Source: Candidatus Nitrospira kreftii
Lineage (GTDB): Bacteria; Nitrospirota; Nitrospiria; Nitrospirales; Nitrospiraceae
Direction: 5' to 3'
Length of the DNA: 64,000 nucleotides
Assembly: GCA_014058405.1 (NCBI GenBank)
Contig: CP047423.1
Span: 4,014,501 to 4,078,500 of the forward strand
The notes below the pieces were generated by a model, which made no database searches, had not been told where the DNA came from, and saw only the letters and a program-made list of their open reading frames with translations. This document shows positions 17,475-25,276 of the stretch, piece after piece (positions within the stretch are counted from its first letter, which is position 1; every line of letters starts with the position of its first letter). Position numbers and translations under genes: made by a program.

Positions 17475-17514
17475 CGTAGCTCCTCGTCACAGACCAGCCA
17501 CTGTAGGCATCCGC

Positions 17515-20211
17515 TTATACCTGTTCAATACTGACCCACATGTGTTTAAACGACGGCACACCCGTCGCGGCATCAACCGAGACCGTCATCAAGTCTTTCA
17601 CCGGAGGTTCATTGAAATGTTCAGGGAAAAAGCAGGTCCCTGGTGCGATAGATTGATCGGGTTGCACCGCAAGCTGAAGCGACCCACGATCAGAGATCAG
17701 GCGTACCTTCGTACCATCCTGCAGTCCCAGACGTTCCATATCTCGTATGTTCATCCGTAACCTCCCCGTGTTGGGAGCAATTTTGATCAATCCGGATGCT
17801 TGCGCGGAGAGTTTTCCGGAATGCATCAATAACTGCCCCATCACCAGCGCAAAAGGACGTGTGCGTTCCTCAGAGATTTGGGTCGGTCGATAATAACGAG
17901 CCTTAACCTCCGCAGCATAGCCGCCGGACAGATATTGATCGAGTACGGGCACGAATTTCCGAGGTTGACCAAGATTGTAATACCCGGGAAGAAGCTTCAT
18001 GATTTCACTCTGAATATCGTTGGCTGATTGATATTCCCACTGGCAATCCATGGCATTCGCGAGGGCAGTCATGATGTGCCAGTCCGGCAAGCTATCTCCA
18101 AGAGAATCCATCGCCTGACGGATCCGAAGCACACGACCTTCGAGGTTCGTAAATGTGCCTTCCTTTTCCGCATAGGTGCAGGCAGGCAGCACAAAATGAG
18201 CCATCTTCGCCGTCTCAGTCAGAAAAGGATCTTGCACCACCAATAGTTCCAGACGTTCGAGCGCAGCCCGTACCTCCATTGACGCAGGAAAGGTTGCCAG
18301 AGGATTTTCCCCCAACACATACAGCGCTTTAATCTGGCCACTCTTACATCTTTTTAGAATCTCAACCAAATGCGCCCCTGATTCAACGGATGGAAGCGAT
18401 GCACCCCATGCACTCGCAAAACGATCTCGAGCGACTGAGTCATCAAACCGAGCCTGTCCTGGGAGGAATTCAGGCGCCACGCCCATATCCACGGCTCCCT
18501 GCTCATTCGGCTCCTCTGTCACGGTATTCACACCACATCCCGGTTGGCCGATCTTTCCAGTAATCCAAGCAAGATCCATAAGCTTTAGGACATTCTGATA
18601 GCCGTGTGTTCTCCTGACAATTCCTTCCGCACACACAATGATGGACCTCGGCGACTCGGCGAAAATCGTCGCGATTTCTTTGAATGCCTCCACCGCAAGC
18701 CCTGTCTGAGCAGATACTTGTTCAAACGAGAGGTTCTCCAACGCGCTCTTGAGCTCGGTAAACGCTCTGGGATATTTGTTGATCGCTTCTTCGTCCACCA
18801 AGTTATAAACGATCGCAGCCTTCACCAAGCCATCAATCACCATTCCTTCGGTCCCAGGCCTGATCAAAAAGGGATGCGATGCCAACTTAGCCATATTCGT
18901 GACGGCACTGTCGAGGGTGACCACCTGCGCCTTGTAGACACGTATTGCTTCTTTGATACGCACGGCGGTCAGCGGGTTCGTTTCCGTAATGTTGGAACCG
19001 ATCACAATGATCGTCTTTGCCTTCGTCAAATCTTCCCAATCGTTCGATGTTCTCCCCAATCCGATGGCATGCTTGGAGGCGAGCACAAAGTTCATATGAC
19101 CATACCGGGCACTGCTGTCGAGCTGGTTGGTGCCAAAACCAGTACGCATCAGCTTTTGGAACAAATACAGTTCTTCGTTTGTGCAGCGCGCCGTCGCCAG
19201 GCCGGCGATGGCATCCGCACCGTGTTTTTGCTTGATCTCAGTGAACCGATTCGCTAGTGCATGCATGGTCTCTAGCCACGGCTTTTCGATCAATCGGTCA
19301 CTTTCACGAACCAATGGCTGGACAAGCCGATGCTGACTATCCAGATACTCGAACCCAAACCGTCCTCGGACACAGAGCCCCCCGTGACCCTTCGCGGTTT
19401 CCGAGCGATCACCCCACTTATTCTTCCAGGATAACGGCGACGAGACACGGATCACTTCCGTATCCTTCGTTTCCAAGTACATCTGACAGCCGTCCCCACA
19501 GTAATTGCAGGTGGTCGTCGTTTTCTTCATTTGCCAAGGCTTGTACAGGTACTTGGAAAACTTGTTCGTGATGGCTCCAACAGGGCAGACCGCCAAACAG
19601 TCTCCGCAGAATTCACAATCGAGGGCCAGGTCACCTTTAGGCACGACCTGATTAAAACCACCCTTCTTCATGAACTGCAATGCATCGATCATCAGCACAT
19701 CTTTGCAGACATTGATGCACTCTGCACAGGCGATACACCGGTTCATGTTGAAATCAAGTACCGGACTACGCGTGTCTTCCGGTATGAATTTCTGCTTGGC
19801 GTTGGCTAGGTTTGTCACACCGTGTTGAAAGGCCATGTCTTGTAATTCACAGTGCCCATCTGCGTCGCACACCGGACAATCGAGAGGATGCACGGAGAGA
19901 TGTTTCTCGACGGCTTTTTTCCGGGCAAGGAACAGATCTTCTCCCTCTGTTCGGATAACCATCCCCGCCGCCGCTTTAGCTGTACAAGACCGCACAGGGG
20001 CCTTTTTCCCCTCTTGCATCACCAGGCACATGCCGCAGGAACCGAACGGGTCGAACGTGTAGTGATAACACATCGCTGGGATGATCTTACCGGTCATCGA
20101 GATGACGTCATACAAGGACACGCCATCTTTTGCCGTGACCGATTTTCCGTCGATGCTCAGCTCGATCGGTGTCGCTTCAACATCGGGGTTTGTAGCTGGC
20201 TTAAGTCCCAT
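17515..20211 (-). CDS. nuoG: NADH-quinone oxidoreductase subunit G
   Basis: 898-residue large Fe-S subunit of complex I. In order: the [2Fe-2S] site CYHYTFDPFGSCGMC with a later CTAKAAAG (about 48-80), the His-Cys3 [4Fe-4S] site HPLDCPVCDADGHC, a two-cluster ferredoxin segment CIACAECINVC and CEFCGDCLAVCPVG, and a molybdopterin-oxidoreductase-like domain opening with CNYCGDGCQMYLETKD, which would hold the N7 cluster. The rest is the degenerate formate-dehydrogenase-like fold. NuoE and NuoF, which normally pass NADH electrons to NuoG, are not adjacent. The start is ATG after AGGAAAGGT. Confidence 0.92.
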   Translation of the reverse strand: MGLKPATNPDVEATPIELSIDGKSVTAKDGVSLYDVISMTGKIIPAMCYHYTFDPFGSCGMCLVMQEGKKAPVRSCTAKAAAGMVIRTEGEDLFLARKKAVEKHLSVHPLDCPVCDADGHCELQDMAFQHGVTNLANAKQKFIPEDTRSPVLDFNMNRCIACAECINVCKDVLMIDALQFMKKGGFNQVVPKGDLALDCEFCGDCLAVCPVGAITNKFSKYLYKPWQMKKTTTTCNYCGDGCQMYLETKDTEVIRVSSPLSWKNKWGDRSETAKGHGGLCVRGRFGFEYLDSQHRLVQPLVRESDRLIEKPWLETMHALANRFTEIKQKHGADAIAGLATARCTNEELYLFQKLMRTGFGTNQLDSSARYGHMNFVLASKHAIGLGRTSNDWEDLTKAKTIIVIGSNITETNPLTAVRIKEAIRVYKAQVVTLDSAVTNMAKLASHPFLIRPGTEGMVIDGLVKAAIVYNLVDEEAINKYPRAFTELKSALENLSFEQVSAQTGLAVEAFKEIATIFAESPRSIIVCAEGIVRRTHGYQNVLKLMDLAWITGKIGQPGCGVNTVTEEPNEQGAVDMGVAPEFLPGQARFDDSVARDRFASAWGASLPSVESGAHLVEILKRCKSGQIKALYVLGENPLATFPASMEVRAALERLELLVVQDPFLTETAKMAHFVLPACTYAEKEGTFTNLEGRVLRIRQAMDSLGDSLPDWHIMTALANAMDCQWEYQSANDIQSEIMKLLPGYYNLGQPRKFVPVLDQYLSGGYAAEVKARYYRPTQISEERTRPFALVMGQLLMHSGKLSAQASGLIKIAPNTGRLRMNIRDMERLGLQDGTKVRLISDRGSLQLAVQPDQSIAPGTCFFPEHFNEPPVKDLMTVSVDAATGVPSFKHMWVSIEQV

Positions 20212-20288
20212 ACCTTTCCTACGCTCAGAATTCCTTATGTTCTCTACTCAGATGTAACGCTGGTACTCATGTTAGCATTCACGCCCAC

Positions 20289-21533
20289 CTATCGATCGCA
20301 TTCCCCCATCACAACATCGTACGTGCCGAATATCGTACAGGCGTCTGAGATCATATAGCCTCGGGCCATATGATCAAAGGCACCCATATGCACAAACGAT
20401 GGAGCGCGAATCTTCAGTCGATAGGGCTTCCCACCCCCCGTGCTGACAATATAAAAACCCAGTTCGCCTTTGTGCGCCTCGGTGCCGCAATAGATCTCTC
20501 CTGGCGGAGCATCAAACCCCTGCGAAAAAAGTTTGAACTGCTGGATCATCGCCTCCAGGTTAGTGAAGACTCGCTCTTTCGGCGGCAGTGTCACGCTCGG
20601 AGCATCAGCCATGATGGGCCCTTCCTGCATCTGCTCCAGGCATTGGCGAATGATTTTGACGCTTTCGTAAAGCTCCATCACTCGGATCCAATATCGATCA
20701 TACGTGTCGCCATTTTTCCCGACCGGCACACTGAACTCGCACTTTGGATAGGCGCTATAGGGTTCATATTTTCGTAGGTCATAGTCCACACCTGATCCAC
20801 GCAGGACTGGCCCGCTCAGCCCAAAGTTAACCGCGTCCTCGGCGGAGATCACGGCTACCCCCTTGGTACGCCCAAGCCAGATGCGGTTTTTCTCAAGAAA
20901 CACCTGATATTCATCGATCTTCGGCGGGAAGTAGTCTAGAAACTGTTTGAGCTTGTCGATCAAGGCCGGTGTCAAGTCTCGCTCCACTCCGCCGATTCGA
21001 TACCAACTGGTCGTGAGACGCGCCCCACAAAGCTCATCGAACCAATCGAGCAGGATTTCGCGATCACGAAAACAATAAAAAAAGACAGTCATGGCCCCGA
21101 TATCGAGCGCCTGTGCGCTGAGCCAAAATTGGTGCCCGATGATACGCTGCACTTCCGCAACAATGGTCCTTAGATACTCCGCCCGTTCCGGCACCTGCAG
21201 GTTCAACAGTTTCTCGACCGCACGACAGTAGGCAAAGTTGTTGTACATCGCGCAGACATAGTCCAGCCGATCCGTATGAGGAATGAACTGATGATAGGTC
21301 CCATCTTCAGCAAGCTTTTCAACTCCGCGATGGAGATAGCCCATCACCGGAGTGGACTTCACCAGCCGCTCTCCTTCCAATTCTAGGATTACCTTGAGCA
21401 CACCGTGCGTGCTGGGATGCTGAGGCCCCATGTTGAGCAGGAGCTCCTCGGTCCTGAGCGTCGGAAGGGTCTCGCTTTCAGGATGCTCCGGATCAATCTT
21501 ATAGACCGTGGTTCTTTGGTCTTCGAATGCCAT
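20289..21533 (-). CDS. nuoD: NADH-quinone oxidoreductase subunit D
   Basis: 414-residue 49-kDa subunit forming the quinone pocket with NuoB. The N-terminal NMGPQHPSTHGVLKV loop contains the quinone-site His, the HRGVEKLAE segment is present, and the C-terminus ends DVVMGECDR. It is separate from nuoC, not fused as in E. coli. 15 bp separate it from nuoC; 77 bp lie between it and nuoG. Confidence 0.95.
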   Translation of the reverse strand: MAFEDQRTTVYKIDPEHPESETLPTLRTEELLLNMGPQHPSTHGVLKVILELEGERLVKSTPVMGYLHRGVEKLAEDGTYHQFIPHTDRLDYVCAMYNNFAYCRAVEKLLNLQVPERAEYLRTIVAEVQRIIGHQFWLSAQALDIGAMTVFFYCFRDREILLDWFDELCGARLTTSWYRIGGVERDLTPALIDKLKQFLDYFPPKIDEYQVFLEKNRIWLGRTKGVAVISAEDAVNFGLSGPVLRGSGVDYDLRKYEPYSAYPKCEFSVPVGKNGDTYDRYWIRVMELYESVKIIRQCLEQMQEGPIMADAPSVTLPPKERVFTNLEAMIQQFKLFSQGFDAPPGEIYCGTEAHKGELGFYIVSTGGGKPYRLKIRAPSFVHMGAFDHMARGYMISDACTIFGTYDVVMGECDR

Positions 21534-21547
21534 ACAATTTCCGAATT

Positions 21548-22045
21548 CTAACGCGGCACTTCATCCAGAAACTCAAACGTGTCTCGCCACCCTTTGCCCC
21601 GCAATGGGAAATCTTTTCGCAGGGGGTACCCTTCGGTATAATCATCCGGCATGAGGATTCGACGGAGATCCGGATGATTCCTGAATCGGATACCCATCAT
21701 GTCGTAGACTTCACGCTCCATGAAGTCCGCACCTTTCCATAAATCTGTCAAGGAGTCCACTACGCAATCCGATTCAGGCACCCGAGTTTTGAGCCTTATT
21801 CGCTGCCGCTTTCGCAGGGAATAGAACTCCCACACCACCTCGAATCGTTCTTCGTCGTCTGGCCAATCCACGGAGCTCACGTGGACGATATAGTCAAAAT
21901 CCATCCACGGATCCTCGCGCAGGAATTGGGCGACCTCGTGAAGCTTGTCCCGCGAAACCGTCACAGCCACATCACCGCGCCACTCCGTCAAGCTGGTAAT
22001 TCCAGCTGAAAAGGTCTGCTGAATACGGTCAAGCAATGGATGCAT
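21548..22045 (-). CDS. nuoC: NADH-quinone oxidoreductase subunit C
   Basis: 165-residue 30-kDa subunit of the peripheral arm. The family signature ADFMEREVYDMMGIRFRNHP and the following RRILMPDDYTEGYPLRKDFP are clear. It starts 7 bp after nuoB. No cofactor is expected in this subunit. Confidence 0.94.
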   Translation of the reverse strand: MHPLLDRIQQTFSAGITSLTEWRGDVAVTVSRDKLHEVAQFLREDPWMDFDYIVHVSSVDWPDDEERFEVVWEFYSLRKRQRIRLKTRVPESDCVVDSLTDLWKGADFMEREVYDMMGIRFRNHPDLRRILMPDDYTEGYPLRKDFPLRGKGWRDTFEFLDEVPR

Positions 22046-22052
22046 GCGAACC

Positions 22053-22580
22053 TCAGACTTTCAAATTAGTCTTGACCTGATCCGGCTGAGTCACAAACAC
22101 GCGCTTCTGCATAATGCGCTCTTGCAGTTTTAGGATGCCATCCAAAAGAGCCTCAGGGGTCGGAGGGCAGCCGGGCACATAAATATCGACTGGAATAAAT
22201 CTGTCGACTCCCTGCACAACGGGATAACTGTCGTAAATGTTCCCAGATGTGGCACAAGAACCCATCGCGATAACATACTTGGGTTCCGGCATCTGGTCGT
22301 AGATCTTTCTAATGACCGGCGCCATCCGACGGCACACCGTACCGGCCACAATCATCAAATCAGACTGCCGCGGTGAACCACGAAAGACTCCCGCCCCAAA
22401 CCGGTCCATGTCGTACCGTGAAGAGACGGCAGCCATCATCTCAATGGCACAGCAGGCCAGCCCGAAAGTCATAGGCCAGAGGGAACCCTTCCTTGCCCAA
22501 TTCACGGCCTTTTCCAGAGATCCTGTAATGATATCCGGAACGCCGTCCTTTTCATGCCGCCCCAACTGAATCAGCCCCAT
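22053..22580 (-). CDS. nuoB: NADH-quinone oxidoreductase subunit B
   Basis: Carries the terminal cluster N2 next to quinone. Ligand motifs: [11 protein letters not shown] (tandem Cys), [10 protein letters not shown] and [12 protein letters not shown] place the start at 22580 (175 residues) because GAGG lies 6 bp upstream and it follows the nuoA stop by 7 bp. An upstream in-frame ATG at 22628 would overlap nuoA by 41 bases and add 16 atypical residues. Confidence 0.93.
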   Translation of the reverse strand: MGLIQLGRHEKDGVPDIITGSLEKAVNWARKGSLWPMTFGLACCAIEMMAAVSSRYDMDRFGAGVFRGSPRQSDLMIVAGTVCRRMAPVIRKIYDQMPEPKYVIAMGSCATSGNIYDSYPVVQGVDRFIPVDIYVPGCPPTPEALLDGILKLQERIMQKRVFVTQPDQVKTNLKV

Positions 22581-22587
22581 ACGATCC

Positions 22588-22977
22588 TCAATCCCACTCC
22601 AGGGCACCTTTTCGCCAGGCATAAACATACGCCACGACGAATAGTCCGATAAAAATCATCATCTCGACTAACCCAATGACCCCGATCTGCTTGAAGACAA
22701 CCGCCCACGGATAGAGGAAGATGACCTCAATATCAAAAATGACGAACAACATCGCAAAAATATAATACCTGACAGGGAATGGCATACGAGCATCTGAAAA
22801 TGGTTCAGAACCACACTCGTAAGTCGTTAATTTTTCAGGCTCCGGGTATCTAGGTTGGACAAAATAACTGATGATCAACGTCACCATGCCAAAAGCCAAG
22901 GTCACAAAAATAAACAGAAGGATCGGGAAGAACTTCGTCAAATACGCAAGAAGAATTTCAGCTCCGCCTATCTCCAT
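22588..22977 (-). CDS. nuoA: NADH-quinone oxidoreductase subunit A
   Basis: 129 residues, three membrane helices. The loop between helices 1 and 2 has the family pattern [11 protein letters not shown] (the conserved Cys used in conformational switching), followed by [19 protein letters not shown]. First gene of the operon. A perfect 22-bp palindrome lies 33 bp upstream of its ATG. Confidence 0.94.
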   Translation of the reverse strand: MEIGGAEILLAYLTKFFPILLFIFVTLAFGMVTLIISYFVQPRYPEPEKLTTYECGSEPFSDARMPFPVRYYIFAMLFVIFDIEVIFLYPWAVVFKQIGVIGLVEMMIFIGLFVVAYVYAWRKGALEWD

Positions 22978-23009
22978 ATTTTCTCACAAGGCATTGACCG
23001 TGAAAGGGT

Positions 23010-23031
23010 ATTCCACACCCATGTGTGGAAT
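23010..23031. promoter_or_regulatory. Perfect 22-bp palindrome upstream of nuoA
   Basis: Arms ATTCCACAC and GTGTGGAAT, 9 bp each and perfectly complementary, are separated by CCAT. The site ends 33 bp before the nuoA ATG. Size and symmetry suit an operator for a dimeric regulator. In the transcript it could instead form a short hairpin just upstream of the ribosome binding site. No regulator can be named. Confidence 0.5.
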
Positions 23032-23160
23032 CTTAGTGCCCAGATCTGAGGGATAGCAAGAGAACAAAGGACCTAATCGCGTTCGACCCGAAAGCCCTAG
23101 CGATGAACTGAGAGTAATCCAGAGATTGTAAGCAGATCGGTGGTCTTATACAACCCAGAC

Positions 23161-23358
23161 TCAGGAATCTGGCGCAGGGTTACATTCGATGTGTCGATCA
23201 ACCTGCGAAAGCTCAGTCCCGAATGGGTGAAAATCATCCCACTCGATTTGTAGAGGAGAAAAGATCTTAACCTTTCGGCGTCTATGGATCTGTGTCTCGA
23301 TTCGGTCAGGCGGGCTAAAGTTCTTAGAGAGATGCCCTAACTTTACATGACCATTCAT
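23161..23358 (-). CDS. Possible small protein, 65 aa (doubtful)
   Basis: A 65-codon frame starting MNGHVKLGHLSKNF, preceded by GAGGG at 8-9 bp. It is rich in charged and aromatic residues (IEWDDFHPFG), has no membrane segment, and I do not recognise it. It lies in the nuoA/ompA intergenic region on the nuoA strand. Composition is protein-like but it may be chance. Confidence 0.28.
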   Translation of the reverse strand: MNGHVKLGHLSKNFSPPDRIETQIHRRRKVKIFSPLQIEWDDFHPFGTELSQVDRHIECNPAPDS

Positions 23359-23470
23359 AGTTCCATCCCTCAACCAATCCTCAGGGAGAGGTAGCTTGAG
23401 ACCCACATCAGTGCCAAATTAACACTCAGGGGAAGCGTCGGTCAAATTCCTATCAATCAAGCTCAAATTC

Positions 23471-23498
23471 TTGACAAGACAGCGACTTTTGCTATGGT
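23471..23498 (+). promoter_or_regulatory. Sigma70-type promoter for the OmpA-type gene
   Basis: TTGACA (23471-23476), a 16-bp spacer, and TATGGT (23493-23498): a perfect -35 and a 4/6 match at -10. It places transcription start near 23505, about 28 bp before the ATG at 23533. Confidence 0.55.
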
Positions 23499-23532
23499 TT
23501 TGCAAGAGACTCTAGCCCAAAAGGAACAACCT

Positions 23533-25113
23533 ATGAAAACCTTGGCATGCCTTGTCTTGATTCTATCCATGAATATCGGCGTCTTACTCGATGGGGTACA
23601 AGCCCAGGTATTAGACTTCGATTCCGTTCGGTTAGGAGACCGAGCGCTCGCGTTCGCCAGTGGGTCCATCCAGAAAGCTTCCCCGATCGATGGGACCGTG
23701 AACTTGGTGACCGGTGATAATCAGTCCACGGGGAATCGAATGCTTTTAGGTAAGGGAGATTCGCTCTATCTCAGGCTAAACACCTCGACTGATGTGGCGG
23801 TTGGAGATCTTTTTACGGTGTACCGACGCGTTCGTAAGGTGTTTCATCCGGTGACCCAGGAATATCTCGGCTTCGTTGTGAATCGATCAGCGATTGTGAA
23901 GGTAACCGCGGCCGATCATGCCCTAACCACAGCTGAAACTATTATCAGCTATGGACCTATCTCTCCTGGCGACCCAGTTGTGAGATTTACCGCTCCAACT
24001 TTAGATCTCGAGCCGAGCCCCGTGGAGAACGTTTCCAATCTCGACGGCATGATCATTGAGCTCCAGGCTGACCGATCTATGACACTTGTTGCACAATCTA
24101 ACGTTGTGTACCTGGATCGAGGCAAAGATGATGGATTGAAGGCCGGTGATCTTCTCGATATCCAGCGTTATAGCGCGGGACTTCCTTCGCGAACAATCGG
24201 CAAACTCAAGGTATTGACGACCGAACCACACACCGGTGTGGCCAAAGTCCTTAAAGCCAACACACGCGTTATGAAAGGAGATCGGTTCAGGCTCGTTGAG
24301 TCGGCTGCGCCCATGCTGCAGCCTCTCGCAACAAACGAGGAATCCTTTGTAGCGGGGGCCAGTGAACAAGCCAGCCTTGTGGTCCCAGGAGATCTGGTAT
24401 CTAGCAAGCTCAAAGTACAGGATGCCTCTGGACAAAGTCGCCTCAATCTTGGCGAGCTAGCCAAGTTTCTGCACTATGACTCGGGAGACGCAGCCATTAA
24501 GCCTGAAAGTTACACGGTACTAGATCAGTTAATTGAGTATCTCCACACAAGTGGCGATACGAGGTTAATCCGAATCGAAGGTCATACGGATAATGTGGAG
24601 ATCGGCCCCTCTCTCAAATCAAGGTATCCCAGCAATTTTGAATTGTCCAAGGTGCGCGCAAACGGTGTCCTTCGGTATCTTCTGGAGAAGGGTGAGGTTG
24701 AATCAACTCGTCTCAGCGCCGTGGGGCTTGGGGATAGCAAGCCAGTCGCCACGAATACGGTCGAGGAGGGACGGACGAAAAATCGGCGCGTGGAGATTCT
24801 TCTATACAGTCCAGACGCGGATACCTCAGCACTGCAACCTAGTGTTGAGACCCAAGCGCAATCGCCGGGAGGCAACCTTTCCACCCTGAACGCGCGCGAT
24901 ACCAACGACCAGCAGACCTCCTCAGGCGCTGCCCTCTCCGACAGGGATGATTCCCCTCGCAGCGGAACTCTGTCAGTAGGCGATTCTTCACAGACTTCTG
25001 GAAGGGGTGGTGCGAGCGCCGACAATGGCTCCAATCCCAATGGCGCGACGTCGACAGACACGAACCAACAAGATATGCCTCAGCAACCGGCTGCTGGAAC
25101 ACAAGCAGACTAA
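23533..25113 (+). CDS. OmpA-family C-terminal domain protein with N-terminal barrel-like repeats
   Basis: 526 residues. Start at 23533 after AAAGGAAC; it yields a signal peptide (MKTLACLVLILSMNIGVLLDG, cleavage near VQA-Q). The middle (about 60-260) holds two related beta-rich modules, each with a VGD/AGD-LF/LL-x-V/I-x-R motif and a GD-R/VVRF/RLV ending, resembling LysM/FlgT-like small barrels. The OmpA/MotB peptidoglycan-binding domain is at about 300-425 (IRIEGHTDNVEIGP, NFELSKVRANGVLRYLLEKG, TKNRRVEILL). The last 90 residues are low-complexity Ser/Gln/Asn/Gly. Probably periplasmic, tied to the cell wall. A perfect hairpin follows the stop. Confidence 0.8.
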   Translation: MKTLACLVLILSMNIGVLLDGVQAQVLDFDSVRLGDRALAFASGSIQKASPIDGTVNLVTGDNQSTGNRMLLGKGDSLYLRLNTSTDVAVGDLFTVYRRVRKVFHPVTQEYLGFVVNRSAIVKVTAADHALTTAETIISYGPISPGDPVVRFTAPTLDLEPSPVENVSNLDGMIIELQADRSMTLVAQSNVVYLDRGKDDGLKAGDLLDIQRYSAGLPSRTIGKLKVLTTEPHTGVAKVLKANTRVMKGDRFRLVESAAPMLQPLATNEESFVAGASEQASLVVPGDLVSSKLKVQDASGQSRLNLGELAKFLHYDSGDAAIKPESYTVLDQLIEYLHTSGDTRLIRIEGHTDNVEIGPSLKSRYPSNFELSKVRANGVLRYLLEKGEVESTRLSAVGLGDSKPVATNTVEEGRTKNRRVEILLYSPDADTSALQPSVETQAQSPGGNLSTLNARDTNDQQTSSGAALSDRDDSPRSGTLSVGDSSQTSGRGGASADNGSNPNGATSTDTNQQDMPQQPAAGTQAD

Positions 25114-25125
25114 CCTCGACAGTAG

Positions 25126-25153
25126 CCAGGGACTCAAAGCGCTGAGTCCCTGG
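25126..25153 (+). terminator. Perfect 11-bp stem-loop after the OmpA-type gene
   Basis: CCAGGGACTCA / TGAGTCCCTGG, perfect 11-bp arms with a 6-base loop, 12 bases after the TAA. There is no U-run behind it, so it may be a factor-assisted terminator or an mRNA 3'-end stabiliser instead of a classic intrinsic terminator. Confidence 0.5.
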
Positions 25154-25276
25154 ATTACTGGATCATTTCACCAAACATCATCCTCAAGGACGCCAACAGA
25201 CCCGGCATTCTTCGGGTATTCTTCGTTGTGGTCCACTGATAGAATAGAGAATGGTTTCGATAGGAATTCCACCGCC

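Larger units (their letters stand above)
22978..23470. other. Divergent intergenic region between nuoA and the OmpA-type gene
   Basis: About 490 bp without a confident gene. It holds the palindrome at 23010-23031 on the nuoA side and a doubtful 65-codon frame at 23161-23358. The rest is unremarkable to me; the promoter of nuoA must lie here, but no convincing -35/-10 pair stands out on the minus strand. Confidence 0.6.

Noticed and set aside
18604-19257. 217-codon antisense frame inside nuoG
   Set aside because: Overlaps conserved nuoG coding sequence completely; composition (Arg/His-rich) typical of a reverse-frame artefact.
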